Assembly: GCA_035771165.1 (NCBI GenBank)
Contig: JAWNZC010000368.1
Location: 1,312,001 to 1,376,000 of the forward strand
Reading direction: 5' to 3'
Source: Paragorgia papillata
Taxonomy: Eukaryota; Cnidaria; Anthozoa; Scleralcyonacea; Coralliidae
Length of the DNA stretch: 64,000 nt
Part shown: positions 43,670 to 54,640 of the stretch, piece after piece
How positions within the stretch are numbered: the stretch's first letter is position 1
Layout: the number at the start of each line of letters is the position of its first letter
Position numbers and translations under genes: made by a program
The notes under the pieces: model-generated
What the model was told of the DNA's origin: nothing
The model's database searches: none
Seen by the model: only the letters and a program-made list of their open reading frames with translations

Positions 43670-44893
43670 CAACGTCGTACCCAGGCTCTTTTTAACACGC
43701 AGCATGAAGAAGAGAGCTTGGTATATCATGGTCACGTGACTACCAAAATCTGGTTGTGACAAATTTTGTTTGGACAAGGGTGGGGTAGAAAGGATTTGAA
43801 GCTTATTGCCTGAAAGATTTACCGTTTGAGAAAATGAGAAAATGCTTTGATCCCAATTGGATTCACGGGTTCAGCGCTAAGTGGGCACGATATGGTTATG
43901 ATTTTCGAATATGTTCACAAAAAAACCGGCTAACTTACGAGAGACTCGCGGCGCAGACAAATGAAACAAAGAAGCAGGCCGCAGAGGGTAAATAATTTAT
44001 CCGCTTTGATTCCGATTTATTATCTAGCTGCTCAGGGATTTTTGCTATGATGCTATCCTTACACACACTACTTGCTTTGATGTGAATGACTACGCAAATT
44101 ATCAAAGTGTCGCTGTGGAGTGGAGAGTCTTTACACCGAGTTGTGGAACGGAAACGGAAACTGATAAGTCTCGCCCAGGACGAGCCAATTTTTTTTATAT
44201 AGTGAAATAAACTCTGAAATAAACAGTGAGATAATCAGTGCTCAAATGCTTGAAGGTTGATCATTAATTTTACACGAATAATTGTCGACAACATACATCA
44301 TACCAAGTATATCGTAAAAATACAAAGCGCTGAGATATATTCCTCGCCTACTTGTCGCCTTTGTTTATCCAATTTAAAACTTCTGTCGTCTGGATAAATG
44401 TCGACGATCGTCGAGGCGTTCGAATTCCTCTCCGCTCAACACTTCAATAATTTGCGTATGGTATTCACATCAAAACATACAAGTTGTATATAAGAGACCA
44501 TAAGAATATAAAGCATAGCAGAGATTTTGAGCATCTAGAGAAGGAATGAGAATTTGAAATGGTATTAAAATGATTTACCCTCTGCATGTCGACTGCTTCT
44601 TTTCTTCGCTTGTTTGCGCCGCGAGTCTCGTACGTTAGCCGTTTTTGTGAACAGCCTTTTTCGAAAGTATTCATAGTCATATCGTGCGCATGCACGTAGC
44701 GCTGAACCCTTGAATCCAAGAGCGAAGTATTTTCTCAAACAGTAAATCTTACGGCAAGAAACTTCAAATCTTCTCTACCCCACCTCTGTCCAAACAAAAT
44801 TTGTCACAATTAGATTTTGGTAGTCACGTGACCATGATATACCTGGGTCTTTTCTTAGCGCTGCGGGTTGAAAAGAGCCTGGGTACGAGGTTG
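43670..44893. mobile_element. TIR element, CGTACCCAGG family, 9-bp target duplication
   Basis: The ends CAACGTCGTACCCAGGCTCT and AGAGCCTGGGTACGAGGTTG are inverses; long inner arms include GGTCACGTGACTACCAAAAT and its complement. ATCGCCTCG at 43661-43669 and ATCGCCTCC at 44894-44902 are an 8/9 target duplication. It is 1224 bases. A duplicated right half occurs at 40612-40939. Confidence 0.85.
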
Positions 44894-45088
44894 ATCGCCT
44901 CCTTTCTTTTTCTCACTTTTTGTTTCTTTTTACAAGATATAAAACAGGCCTTGGTCAGTCTTACTCTCGGTTTTAGCTTGCTGTGGAACAATTGGTTTGA
45001 AGCTTGCGCTCGGGAAGTTTCAAAACGCGTTATCAAATTTAGAGAGTTGGCGACGAAATTCGATTTGATCCAAAGTCCGCTAGTTCAG

Positions 45089-46130
45089 CTTTGCACCATT
45101 CGTTGCAAATTACACAAAGCAAATAGACCTTTTCGATAATTACGTCACGCTTCATGAAAACGAGGCTCCCAAGCCAAGTTTCGCAATTTTCATTATCATG
45201 GCAGTCCCGCCATATTTGTCTATGGAAGAAGATGGCTAATAACGTCCAAACTATATATGGTAGAAATACACCGTGAACGTATGTTGTTAGGCATTTCATA
45301 AGCTTTCATTTGATGCATAGTTTAAGTTTCTGTGTTGTGTTTAACTTTTTAGAATGTCCAAAATGTTCGCACCATTGCTCGTCAAGTAATAATAATGAGT
45401 TCCCACAACTGTTGTAGAATTTTGGATATTGTTTTTAAAATACATAACGCACAACTTTGAAACATATATCAAACAGAAGATAATGCAAAAATGCTATTTG
45501 CGGTAGAACTTTCAAGTTTCTAACTTAAGAAAAAGTATTTTTAAAATGGGAAAACGTACTATTATCTTGGTCTGAGTTGTAAACAAAACAAAACAAAACA
45601 AAACAAAACAAAACAAAACAAAACAAAACAAAACAATTAAAACAAACTTAACAAATATCCATCAGACCAAGATAATAGTACGTTTTCCCATTTTTAAAAT
45701 ACTTTCCCTTAAGCTAGAAACTTAAAAGTTCTACCGCAAATAGCATTTTACAGTATCTTCTGTTTGATATATGTTACAAAGTTGTGTGTTATGTATTTTA
45801 AAATCAATATCCGAAATTCTAGTTATGAGAAGTCCATTATTATTACTTGACGAGCAATGGTGCGAACATTTTGGACATTTTAAAAAGTTACACACAACAT
45901 AGAAACTTAAAATATACATCAAATGAAAGCTTATGAAAGGCCTAACAACATACGTACACGTTGTATTTCTACCATATGTAGTTTGGACGTTATTAGCCAT
46001 CTTCTTCCATAGACAAATATGGCAGGATTACTATGATGATGAAAATTGTGAAACTTGGCCTGGGAGCCTCGTTTCCATGAAGCGTGACGTAATTATCGAA
46101 AAGGTCTATTGCAACGAATGGTGCAAAGTT
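45089..46130. mobile_element. Complete foldback element with (AAAAC)n centre
   Basis: Arms: TTGCACCATTCGTTGCAA at 45090 and TTGCAACGAATGGTGCAA at 46111. Inner matches include GACCTTTTCGATAATTACGT, CTTCATGAAAACGAGGCTCC and GAAGATGGCTAATAACGTCC. The centre is an (AAAAC)n run at 45583-45641. It is the parent of the truncated copy in 40612-41811. It ends 110 bases before the Death-domain exon. Confidence 0.88.
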
Positions 46131-46241
46131 TTCACATTACAAAAAGTAAAAAAGAATAAACAAAAAGAATCCCACCTCAAAGCAAAGTGTGCTAGGTATA
46201 CCTCTGGCTTTTTCTTGAAACATATTACTTGTTTACTTTAG

Positions 46242-46563
46242 CTGAAGTTACAAGTAAGAAACCAATTCTTGTTCGCGATCTTGATAGCAAGACAAGAGAT
46301 TTAATCTGCCAGAAACTTAACGTCAAAATACCTTTGAAGAAGGATTTCCGTTGTCTTGCTGCCGAGATGAAGTACGAGACTGAAGAAATAGAAGAATTTG
46401 AGAAATACGATAATCCGACAGAAGATCTCTTGAATGACTGGCAGTTTGGAAAAGAAAGCACTGTAGAAAATTTGAAGAAACTGTTGCAGAAGATTAAGAG
46501 AGATGATGTCGTTGACATTTTGGAGGAAATGTTAGTAATAGCTCGAATGATAGAACCACTACC
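46242..46563 (+). CDS. Death-domain exon
   Basis: The acceptor is TTGTTTACTTTAG, entering in phase 1 (EVTSKKPILVRDLDSKTR). Residues about 10-95 form a Death domain: LVRDLDSKTRDLICQKL (helix 1), KDFRCLAAEMKYETEEIEEF (helices 2-3, with the usual D-W/F-R-x-L-A), YDNPTEDLLNDWQ (helix 4 with the conserved Trp) and LKKLLQKIKRDDVVDILEEM (helices 5-6, R-x-D-V-V). Such domains assemble homotypic oligomers in innate immune and apoptosis signalling (MyD88, IRAK, UNC5 and PIDD are family members), in the cytoplasm. The exon end is unclear: GAGG|GTTCAC at about 46568 would be a weak phase-1 donor. Without it the frame runs through the minisatellite to 48001, which is unlikely to be real protein. Confidence 0.85.
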
Positions 46564-46565
46564 AG

Positions 46566-47940
46566 AGGGTTCACAACACACAACAACACAACACGACACG
46601 AGGCGACGCACCGCAACGAACCAGGCAGGACAGCACCGCAACGCAACGCAACGCACCGGGCAGTACAGCACCGCACCACACCGCATCGGGCAGTACAGAC
46701 CGCACCGCACTTTGCAGTACAGCACCGCAACGCACTGGACAGTACAGACCGCAACACACCGCACTTTGCAGTACAGCACCGCAACGCACCGGGCAGTACA
46801 GTACCGCAACGCACCGCACTTTGCAGTACAGCACCGCAACGCACCGGGAAGTACAGTACCGCAACGCACCGCACTTTGCAGTACAGCACCACACCGCATT
46901 GGGCAGTACAGTACCGCAACGCACCGCACTTTGCAGTACAGCACCGCAACGCACCGGGCAGTACAGCACCGCACCGGGCAGTACAGCACCCACCGCACCG
47001 CACCGGGCAGTACAGCACCACAACGCACCGCAACACATCACACCGGACAGTACAGAACCGCATCGGGCAGTACAGCGTCGCAACGCACCGGGCAGCACCG
47101 CACCGCTACGCAACGCAGCGCACCACACCACACCACACCGCATCGGGCAGTACAGTACCGCAACGCACCGCACTTTGCAGTACAGCACCGCAACGCACCG
47201 TGCAGTACAGCACCGCGACGCACCGGGCAGTACAGCACCGCACCGGGCAGTACAGCACCCATCTCACCGCACCGCACCGCACCGCACCGCACCGGGCAGT
47301 ACAGCACCACAACGCACCGCAACACATCACACCGGACAGTACAGCACCGCATCGGGCAGTACAGCGTCGCAACGCACCGGGCAGCACCGCAACGCAGCGC
47401 ACCACACCACACCGCATCGGGCAGTACAGTACCGCAACGTACCGCACTTTGCAGTACAGCACCGCAACGCACCGTGCAGTCAGCACCGCAATGCACCGAA
47501 CAGTACAGCACTGCAACGCACCGCACCGCAACGCAACGGACCGCACCGGGCAGTACAGCACCGCAACGGACCGCAGTGCACCACACCGCACCGCACCGGC
47601 CAGTACAGCACCGCAACACATCACACCGGATGGTACAGCACCGCAACGCACCGCAGCACACTACACCGGGCAGTACAGCACAGCACAAGCCAACGCAACG
47701 CAACGCAACACACCACCCCGGACAGTACAGAACAGAACAGCACAGCACAAGCCGACACACCGCATACACTGGACAGTGCGGCACAGCACAAGCCAACGCA
47801 CCACACCACACCACACCACACCGGTGGTACAGTACAGCACAACGCAACGCAAGCCAACACACCACACCAGACAGTACAGTACAGCACAAGCCAACACAAC
47901 GCAACACAGTACACCGGACACCTCAAGCCAACGCAACAAT
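46566..47940. repeat. 1.4-kb minisatellite (ACCGCAACGCACCGGGCAGT type)
   Basis: Units of about 25-28 bases share GGGCAGTACAGCACCGCA and ACGCACCGCACTTTGCAG. They are GC-rich and nearly T-free on the + strand (CAGTACAG is the main source of T), so all three + frames and several minus frames are open. Larger blocks also repeat, e.g. GCATCGGGCAGTACAGTACC at 47139 and 47417. It starts 3 bases after the last Death-domain codons. It is most likely intronic. Confidence 0.9.
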
Positions 47941-48053
47941 TGACACACATTCATATTGGAAGTACCTTCATAAAATTATTTACAGTAAATATGCTTTGTG
48001 AACTTTGACAACATTTGACGGTTTTAATTGGGGTTTTTTTGTTTGCAGTTCAG

Positions 48054-48089
48054 TTGTCGACGAGGACAGTGTTGCAAAGGAATCAACAG
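48054..48089 (+). CDS. 36-base phase-1 microexon with tandem acceptor
   Basis: The tract GGTTTTTTTGTTTGCAG is followed by TTCAG, so two acceptors lie 5 bases apart (48048 and 48053). Using the second gives phase 1-1 and VDEDSVAKEST before the donor AACAG|GTAAAT. The first would give QLSTRTVLQRNQQ and shift the frame. The acidic reading matches the linker exons elsewhere. It is very short, so confidence is limited. Confidence 0.45.
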
Positions 48090-48465
48090 GTAAATTGACC
48101 ACCATGTTTATTGTGACTGAATCTTTTCTAGCACCGTTTGGTTGCTCCGTATGTTGCGTTTTTTGCTACTTTTCCTAAGTAAGTCGTTCAGTAATTTAAA
48201 AGTACAGAACTGCTGCTGCTCAACTGCCGACATTTTAATTGACTGTACAGAAAAACATGGCCACTTGTGCATTTAGCCACAGTCTTTTGCGCACAGTAAA
48301 TATATTGTTTCGTGCAGAATTATCGGACGATAGGGTTTTAAAACGACCAACTTTGGTAGGAGTGAAGTTCTTGCTTTTTTAATTCATGTTAGAATGATAA
48401 ATAATGCATGTTTAGCGGTTATTTGTGCTGATATAAGTCTTTGCAAGCCAAGAAACATAAATCGA
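48090..48465. other. Intron, nothing recognised
   Basis: No domain or repeat is seen. Confidence 0.4.
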
Positions 48466-48469
48466 AATA

Positions 48470-48665
48470 TAGTAAGGTTGGATATATTGCCAAAACATGG
48501 AACATGTGAGTCCAACGTTTTGAGCTAACATATATCAGAAAGATAATCATGTGACAAAGAATTAGCCGATCAGATCAGAATAACAATAACAAATCAATGA
48601 TGAGATGCGAAAAATTAGCCAATCAAATGAAAACAACAAATCAAAAGACATTTGCGAAAGACATT
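48470..48665. mobile_element. Diverged Penelope terminal repeat
   Basis: ATATAGTAAGGTTGGATATATTGCC, TCCAACGTTTTGAGC, GATAATCATGTGACAAAGAAT and AACAATAACAAATCAATGATG follow the order of the terminal repeats at 61790-61960 and 63435-63620, with many substitutions. It is old and has no coding part. Confidence 0.6.
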
Positions 48666-48850
48666 TCTTGTTTTTACCGTCTATTAGCAAAACAAGGAGC
48701 GGGTGTAAAATGATAATGAGCGGGAGTTTAAAATGGATAAAAAATTAAAACAATGTTTATGCATATCCGCCCATGCTAGACAAAAACACTAGCTTCAGAA
48801 ATGTCAAAAAAATAAATCCGTGAGGATGAAGTTGGAAGCATAGAGATCAT

Positions 48851-49070
48851 ATAAATACTAGAGGGGGCATTGGCGGGAAAATTTGGTAACCACATGGCAG
48901 CCGCCATTACCTATGCTATTTCAGTCAATTGGTTGGCAAATGTACTAGACCCAGTCCTTTGCCAACCAACGCGCCTAATGTTTGCCTCCAAAAAAATCCA
49001 GGATGGCGGTGTTCAATTGGTTACCCGCGGTTGACTGAAATTAAGATAGGATGCCCCCTCTAGTATTTAT
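48851..49070. mobile_element. 220-bp TIR MITE
   Basis: ATAAATACTAGAGGGGGCAT and ATGCCCCCTCTAGTATTTAT are exact 20-base inverses. The inner arms match partly (GGTAACC, CAATTGGTT). TA or AT duplication is compatible with the flanks, which suggests a mariner- or PIF-type MITE. Confidence 0.85.
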
Positions 49071-49074
49071 ATGG

Positions 49075-49544
49075 TTGGAAGCCCTTTTGGGGCGTGAATG
49101 GTTTAATAGGTCTACATGTGGCAGCAGTCACAAAATCCTGACTGTGGTTGGCTCTCGTGAGGGCTCCCGGCAGTTTGGCCTGATCTTTTAGCATGGAATC
49201 TTTTGCGAAGTTACCTTACCAAAATCCACTACCAGTTGGAAACGCGCTTGGACACCAGCCACACAGTTAAAAAAATAGTCTGGTCAATTAGCGTGGTCAC
49301 TTTAACGTGGTTACCAGCGCTTTTCAAAAATAAATTGTTCTATATATCTTTTCAAATATATGGATGCGTTTAATCCTATTGTCTCTAACCAATTCATCCA
49401 AATGTTGGACTACAAAAGAACATTTAAACAGACCGGCTTATTAAAATTGCGGGGGCAACTGTTGCGTTGTGTCCACATAGTAAGGCATGTTTCGTTTTCT
49501 TTACCACGCAATGGTTACAACGCACTCTGTGTTTACGAAAAGTC
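49075..49544. other. Non-coding stretch
   Basis: No motif is seen. The ORF at 49360-49554 has no recognisable domain. Confidence 0.4.
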
Positions 49545-50119
49545 GATTATATAAACAGGTTTCAGAATTACTTTCAGCTTTTCATCTCGCGTGTAATTTC
49601 GCGTGTAAATGGTGTCCACGCATGCCAAGATTAGCACTCTCACCGGGCTCTGTGGGCCATCTCTGACTGTAGATGTAGTTGGGCTGTCCCTGATAGCTGA
49701 TCTTGACACTCCAAATACCGGGATGGTATTCACTGTTGTCAGTTTTCCGCTTGAAGAGCATGACGATGTTTCTCGGTGATCTACGTGGTAGGTTGACATT
49801 CCCATGGGTTACTGTACTGGCTGCTGTGACTGGGAACGTCTTCACTAGCGTTACATGGCTGTAGTACATTGACTTCCCTGAATTGTACGCTGACTCAATT
49901 TCTCCAGTGAGATTTCCATTTTCGATAGTCTCATATCGGAGTGTCAGATTGTCCAACTTGAAGGACGCTGGAATGGCCTTACCTCATGGTACCAAACCTT
50001 TCGCTGGGTCGTTGATCTTCAGAATTGTTTCAAATGCGTTTTGGATAGCATGCGGATACACTGCACCGTTATCCGACATTATGTCATCATCAATCGGCAC
50101 CACAAATGTATTTTATAAA

Positions 50120-50445
50120 ATAACATGTATACTATGCGAGCCCTGATTGGTCAATTGCCATGTTTGGATCAGAGTATCCAAACACGGAAAATTCCCGCCA
50201 AAACGATTTTTTGAAAATGTCGGACAGTATATCATATTCACTTGTGATTATTTTATAAAAGAAATACCAAATGTTTTTTTCCGTGTTTGGAGACTCTTAT
50301 CCAAACACTTGGGAAATTGCTCGACTTTCGAAAAGATAAAAACACTCGCCTACGGCTCGTGTTTTGTTACACTTTTCTCCAGTCTCGCAATTTCCCGCGT
50401 GTTTGGATCAGAGTATCCAAACACGGAAAACCATTTGGTATTTCT
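50120..50445. mobile_element. Insertion with repeated TTTGGA...TCCAAA hairpins
   Basis: GTTTGGATCAGAGTATCCAA occurs at 50161 and again at 50400, with a diverged form at 50285 (GTTTGGAGACTCTTATCCAA). Each is itself palindromic. The surrounding capsid-like frame resumes on both sides, so this is an inserted element. Confidence 0.6.
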
Positions 50446-50625
50446 TTAATCATACACATTGTTCAGGAGTACGTCATTGGCTTGGCTAGCGTCACCAGAG
50501 GCGTCTTGGCTCCTCAGCTTAGCCAAGTTGATTGTCCCACCCAGTCCTTGGTCTACCTTTCCAACTCCATCTGATTTTGACCATAAATCTTTATAGCATT
50601 TGAGAACATGTGCTTCGTTCAAGCA

Positions 50626-50867
50626 TAGTTAATAGAAAATAGACATGGTTTGGAAGCTCACAAAAGTCATTGTTTTATGTTTTTGTTCAGGTTTATGGAA
50701 ATTTTTGCACTTTCGCGGTTACTGAACTTTTTGTGTTTTCTGTATAATGAAGTAATCATCCAATAGCAACGTTTGGGTTCAATCACTCAACATGAATCGT
50801 AGCTTGATTGTTAACCGCTTTGAAGTTTTCCGGGTTTCCAAACCATGTCTATTTTCTATTAACTATG
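50626..50867. mobile_element. 242-bp TIR MITE
   Basis: AGTTAATAGAAAATAGACAT and ATGTCTATTTTCTATTAACT are exact inverses, followed inward by GGTTTGGAA/TTCCAAACC. It interrupts the capsid-like pseudogene. Confidence 0.8.
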
Positions 50868-51173
50868 GTTCAAGTCGCGGTATATCTCGCCGTTGAATTT
50901 ATGGGTGATCTGCTTGAACAGGGTGGATTTCAGATTAGGCTGATGGAATTTGATTATTTGTTGCCATTTATAAGATTAAAACATACAAGCGCCGCCTACC
51001 TGGCACAAGTACGTGGTTGATGGGTAGTGTCGCCATTTTAACGTACAAATCCTGGCCAGATTGAATTTCAGTAGGGTTGAAAGTCACATCGACGACTCTC
51101 CGTGTGCCTCTTTTACTAGAATCTGGGTATTTTGCCTTGAATGTAGTTCTAAGTTTGTCTTACATTTATATAA

Positions 51174-51549
51174 TTACGGTAGGTTTCGTTTATGTTTTCT
51201 GTTTTTCAGGTAATCGTATGCGAACCATGTGGCAGCAATAGCTAATACCCATAAATTGTTAGCCAACCAGGATAGAGCGATTGCACCGTATTTTATTAGA
51301 GCAACTAATAGGCTACCCACAGCTGTAATTATGGGACCTAGTACTGGACCAAGCCTTTTTGCTAGCTTTCTGAAGGTGTTGTAAACGGACTGTCCAAATG
51401 ATTTCGTATATAGCATGTGCACTTTTTTTGATCGCATGACGTGCGCCAATTATAACGGTCGTTATTAAGGAAGCTACAGTTATTCCGAGTGCACCAGCGC
51501 CCAGCCAATTATCCTTCATCCATTTTTTGAATCGTTCTAATCGTGACAA
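51174..51549 (-). pseudogene. Small membrane protein of the Polinton-like element (frameshifted)
   Basis: The minus-strand N-terminal part reads SRLERFKKWMKDNWLGAGAL, then GITVASLITTVIIGARHAIK, a first hydrophobic helix with a basic end. After a frameshift near 51430 it continues FRKLAKRLGPVLGPIITAVG, YGAIALSWLANNLWVLAIAA and DYLKNRKHKRNLP. There are two to three transmembrane segments and a basic tail. Homologues I recall from cnidarian genomes sit beside the same capsid and integrase genes, so a virion membrane or packaging role is plausible but unproven. Confidence 0.55.
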
Positions 51550-51579
51550 ATCATTGATACTCTCGTTATTTTCAACCTC

Positions 51580-52230
51580 TTACTGAATAATCTGTTGGGC
51601 CTCATTATGTTCAGGCGGATCACCTTTTTCCACAATGTTGATCAAGTCGGTTTTCAGTTCGGCGGTCTCTGAAATGTTTTTGTATAGCTGTTCTTTTCTA
51701 GCGTCGGTTTCTCTGAGGGCTTTTAGTCTGAATTCGTTCGCTGTAGCCTCCAATGACTCTATTTTGGTGTTGGTATCACCTTTTGGATTCAATATGCCTG
51801 TGAATTCACGAAGCTCTTGGTCTGATATCACTAAATCTTCAATCTTCAATCTTCTCAGCACGTTGGTGCAAACGGTTATGTATACTGTTTATGGAGTCCT
51901 CTAGTATCTCCTTGAGCACACTCTCTGGTGGTGATGGTATGTCAATTGGTTCGCTGCCCCCACCTTGAAATATGCTGTCGTCCTCAAGTTGTCTCCTAAT
52001 ATTGGTTAACCCTTCACCTGCTTTCGGTGGCTTGTAGTATTTGCTCTTTTCTCTGACGATCTTTTCGATTTGTTCGGGCGTGTGTTCAGTGTACATTACA
52101 TCGTCGTTTATCACGTTTCGGACTACTACTGGGTCTAATTTAGTGTCATCAGATATTTCTGCGACAATGACATTGGTCCTCTTAAAAAGTGAATCGGTTA
52201 GTTTGTCAAACTCTTGACTCGGCAGTGTCC
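51580..52230 (-). pseudogene. Acidic helical protein of the Polinton-like element
   Basis: Minus-strand ORFs 52114-51839 and 51861-51580 read YTEHTPEQIEKIVREKSKYY, PPKAGEGLTNIRRQLEDD and LKEILEDSINSIHNRLHQRA. After a one-frame shift they continue LVISDQELREFTGILNPKGD and NEFRLKALRETDARKEQLYK. They overlap in different frames near 51850, so one frameshift splits a single gene. The protein is rich in Glu/Lys and predicted helical, without a known domain. Upstream, 52230-52115 continues open with few motifs. Confidence 0.5.
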
Positions 52231-52234
52231 CCGT

Positions 52235-52690
52235 TTAGTTTTTCTGTTGGTTTGTTTGTCTGTCTGTCGCCAGGATATCTCAGAAAGTTTGCCGCGATTT
52301 TCATGAAAGTTTGCCGACCAACGACCAATCCATTAAATTTTCGTTGAATTTAGTCAAAATTTGGATGAGAAATTAATAAAAATCTGACCGCAAGATTCTC
52401 CGTGTAGAAGAAATGCTTGATTGCGCTTCATTATCCTTATTTTATGCAAATATTTTTGCATAATTTTGGTACGAGTGCAATCAAGCATTTTATTCAGACA
52501 TGCATGTGTTGGTCTCGTGAGCTAGCCTGGTTAGCGGATGGCTCGTTTTCTTTTTAAACATCTCTAATAACCCGCTGGCGGAGGTATATGCAGTCTCTGA
52601 CTGCCTTCTGGTTACGCTAGCCGGTTTCATAAAGATAGTACTATGCTTTGTTTTGTAGTTACTCACAAGCTGATCTAGAACATCAATCCA
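52235..52690. mobile_element. Insertion of unknown type with an internal palindrome
   Basis: AAATGCTTGATTGCGC at 52412 and GTGCAATCAAGCATTT at 52478 are inverted. GATGGCTCGTTTTCTTTTTA at 52538 also occurs, slightly changed, at 61647. It separates the acidic gene from the integrase and has no coding content. Confidence 0.45.
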
Positions 52691-53300
52691 CCTGTATGTA
52701 CCCTTACTATAGAAGTACTTCTATAATAGACGTCTTGAGTGTTATGTTAAGCCGCTCTACAACAGCAGCCTTCTTATCAGAGTTCGTGCTAAAGTATTTG
52801 ACGCCATGTTTCTCCAGTAACGTTCTGACTCCAACGTTGTAAAACTCCTTGCCATCATCAAATTGCGCTAACTTTGGATAAGCACCAAATCGGTTGTTGA
52901 ACTGTTTCAGACGCGTTTCTACAGCCTTAGTCATATTACCAAGTGTCTTTTCTGTAAACTGGTATAGCAAATGCGTATCTACTGAGGATTTCAATAGCTG
53001 TTAATATCCAAGAGTATCCCTTATTATGGTTCTTATACTTTCCCATATCAACGAGGTCCATTTGTATTTTCTCACCTAGGTGGTTAACAAACGTTTGTCT
53101 GAACGTATGTTTTTTAACAATTGGCTTATACCTAGTGTATGTGTCCTGTGATTTCAACCACTCCTTAACCATTTTTCTGCTGACATTTAAACTGTCCTCT
53201 AATGCTTTCTGATATAGTCTTTCAGCTGACTGATAACCAGCTGATGGATTATAGTATATGTCTCTCACAGACCTTGTTCTAATTCTACTGTTTAACAATT
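52690..53300 (-). pseudogene. Polinton-type integrase (rve) fragment
   Basis: Minus strand: SVRDIYYNPSAGYQSAERLY and SRKMVKEWLKSQDTYTRYKP form the N-terminal helical/HTH region. KIQMDLVDMGKYKNHNKGYS carries the first catalytic Asp, and WILTAIEILSRYAFAIPVYR the core strands. After a frameshift near 52985 come LAQFDDGKEFYNVGVRTLLE (second Asp) and DKKAAVVERLN (Glu). The C-terminus is lost beyond 52700. The D-D-E triad is readable but split by the frameshift, and the N-terminus is cut by the insertion at 53300. It belongs to the retroviral-like integrase group used by Maverick/Polinton elements. Confidence 0.85.
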
Positions 53301-54118
53301 AGTCACCGAAGTCGAGGTGACTATCGGTAAACACACCGATAGTCACCGAGACTGAGGTGACTAATTGTTTTAGTATAATTTCAGAGGTTGATAAAAAACA
53401 AATCACGTTGAAACAAAAACTTTTAAACAACTGCTTTCATTTTAACAGTGGTGATACTGTTTATCCACAGACGATGTTAGCAAGCCACAGTCTTTGTCAG
53501 TAAATAATTTCAAAAAAAGAGTAAACAACATCCTACTTTGGAATTGAACTTGTACATACATTCAAATATATGCTAAAAAGACTTTTTTTCTGGTGTTTTG
53601 GATCCTGTGTTACGGCTTTTTTGCACTTAATTATTCATGTTCAATATGTTCTTCACTCATGACGAAGTTTTCGCCACATCGCTACGACCAAAATCTAGCC
53701 AAAACATACAAAAAATACGAAGAATTATAGAAAATATACTTCCTTACCTTTATGAAGTTTTGTTTTTACGATATTTGATATGTACAACATCTCAGTGATA
53801 AATGTTTTCAGTATTATGGTCTTTTGTTTGTCTCAAAAACTACAGACCCCATTTTGAAAAAAAAAGTCAACAGTTCAATGAATCAACAAATTATAAAATC
53901 TCATACTTCCAAATGACAACTCCGAGGGGGAGACTGAAACGAGTAAAGTCAGTGCAGTGTTGAATAAGTACCAGTCTCTTTTCCAAAACTACTTTTGAAG
54001 AACAATTTCTTGTGATGCAATAGTCACCGCGCTAGGCGGTGACTATCACCTCAGATTCACCGCTGAGCGGACCAATCAGAAAGCTGGAAAGCCTCTTTTC
54101 CACTATGAAATTATACTA
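53300..54118. mobile_element. TIR-like element with subterminal hairpins
   Basis: TTTTAGTATAATTTC at 53371 and GAAATTATACTAAA at 54106 are inverses. Hairpins AGTCACC...GGTGACT occur at 53302, 53330 and 54021. It lies between integrase and the next Polinton gene. No coding content is present and the exact ends were not resolved. Confidence 0.55.
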
Positions 54119-54149
54119 AATGTCGTTATCCATCCATAAGTTATTCAAT

Positions 54150-54640
54150 GTACAGTTCTAGTAGGATGCTACCGAATTCAGTGACTGGCGCTCCATTTTG
54201 GTCTGTCACATGGAACTCCAATTGATCGATGGCGCCTTGTTTATTGCAACTCGGGATTCAATGTTTGAGTAGATCCAAATAGAGGCTGAGTGCTTGTTAC
54301 CGGTAGATTGATCAATACATTGCTCTTTTTACCGTTCTCAGTATTGAGTGACTGGTCTATAATGTTGCATCTGACCAGCAGATACTTTAGCCCTTGGTTC
54401 ACTTGGAGGATACCACTTTTAGTCACACTATTTGATAGAAAAATACGGGTTCCAAACCCAAGAAGAGCAATTATTTTGAGCACATAATAATTGCCTTTAC
54501 TATTATACTTGACACATTGTACAGCTCCCACATTATATATGCCTTTTTCAGTAAAATATGGACGTTCTCCATGCTCGTCAATATGGATTCTTGTAAGTTG
54601 ATTACCTTCGATGGTCCATCAATTAGTACAGTTAATTTCG
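54150..54640 (-). pseudogene. Beta-rich structural-like protein of the Polinton-like element
   Basis: Minus-strand ORF: VKYNSKGNYYVLKIIALLGF, GTRIFLSNSVTKSGILQVNQ, KYLLVRCNIIDQSLNTENGK and VLINLPVTSTQPLFGSTQT. The frame then shifts into a short C-terminal stretch near 54200 (DQLEFHVTDQNG-like). The alternating hydrophobic strands suggest a beta-barrel, such as a minor capsid or vertex protein. I recall the family from cnidarian Polinton-type loci, but the assignment to penton or fibre is inference. Confidence 0.5.

Larger units (their letters stand above)
49580..51165 (-). pseudogene. Capsid-like structural protein of the Polinton-like element, in pieces
   Basis: Minus-strand blocks in order: KRGTRRVVDVTFNPTEIQSG with KMATLPINHVLVPG (51165-51020), GGTINLAKLRSQDAS with NDVLLNNVYD (50575-50446), NGAVYPHAIQNAFETIL (50110-49990) and TVTHGNVNLPRRSPRNIVML with YHPGIWSVKISYQGQPNYIY (49950-49620). 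Two non-coding insertions split it. Beta-rich stretches and the position next to other Polinton genes suggest a jelly-roll capsid subunit, and I recall similar proteins in coral elements. A structure prediction is needed to confirm. It is a broken copy. Confidence 0.5.

Noticed and set aside
41085..46241. ORFs such as YLGLFLALRVEKSLGTRL and CLTTYVHDVFLPYIVW
   Set aside because: They lie in TIR and foldback arms and are duplicated with them, with no homology to known proteins.
46229..48008. 590-codon ORF and its overlapping frames on both strands
   Set aside because: Only the first 105 or so codons are a domain (Death). The rest is a T-poor minisatellite that is open in every + frame.
49360..49554. 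Possible small gene
   Set aside because: No domain, no splice context, AT-rich and isolated.
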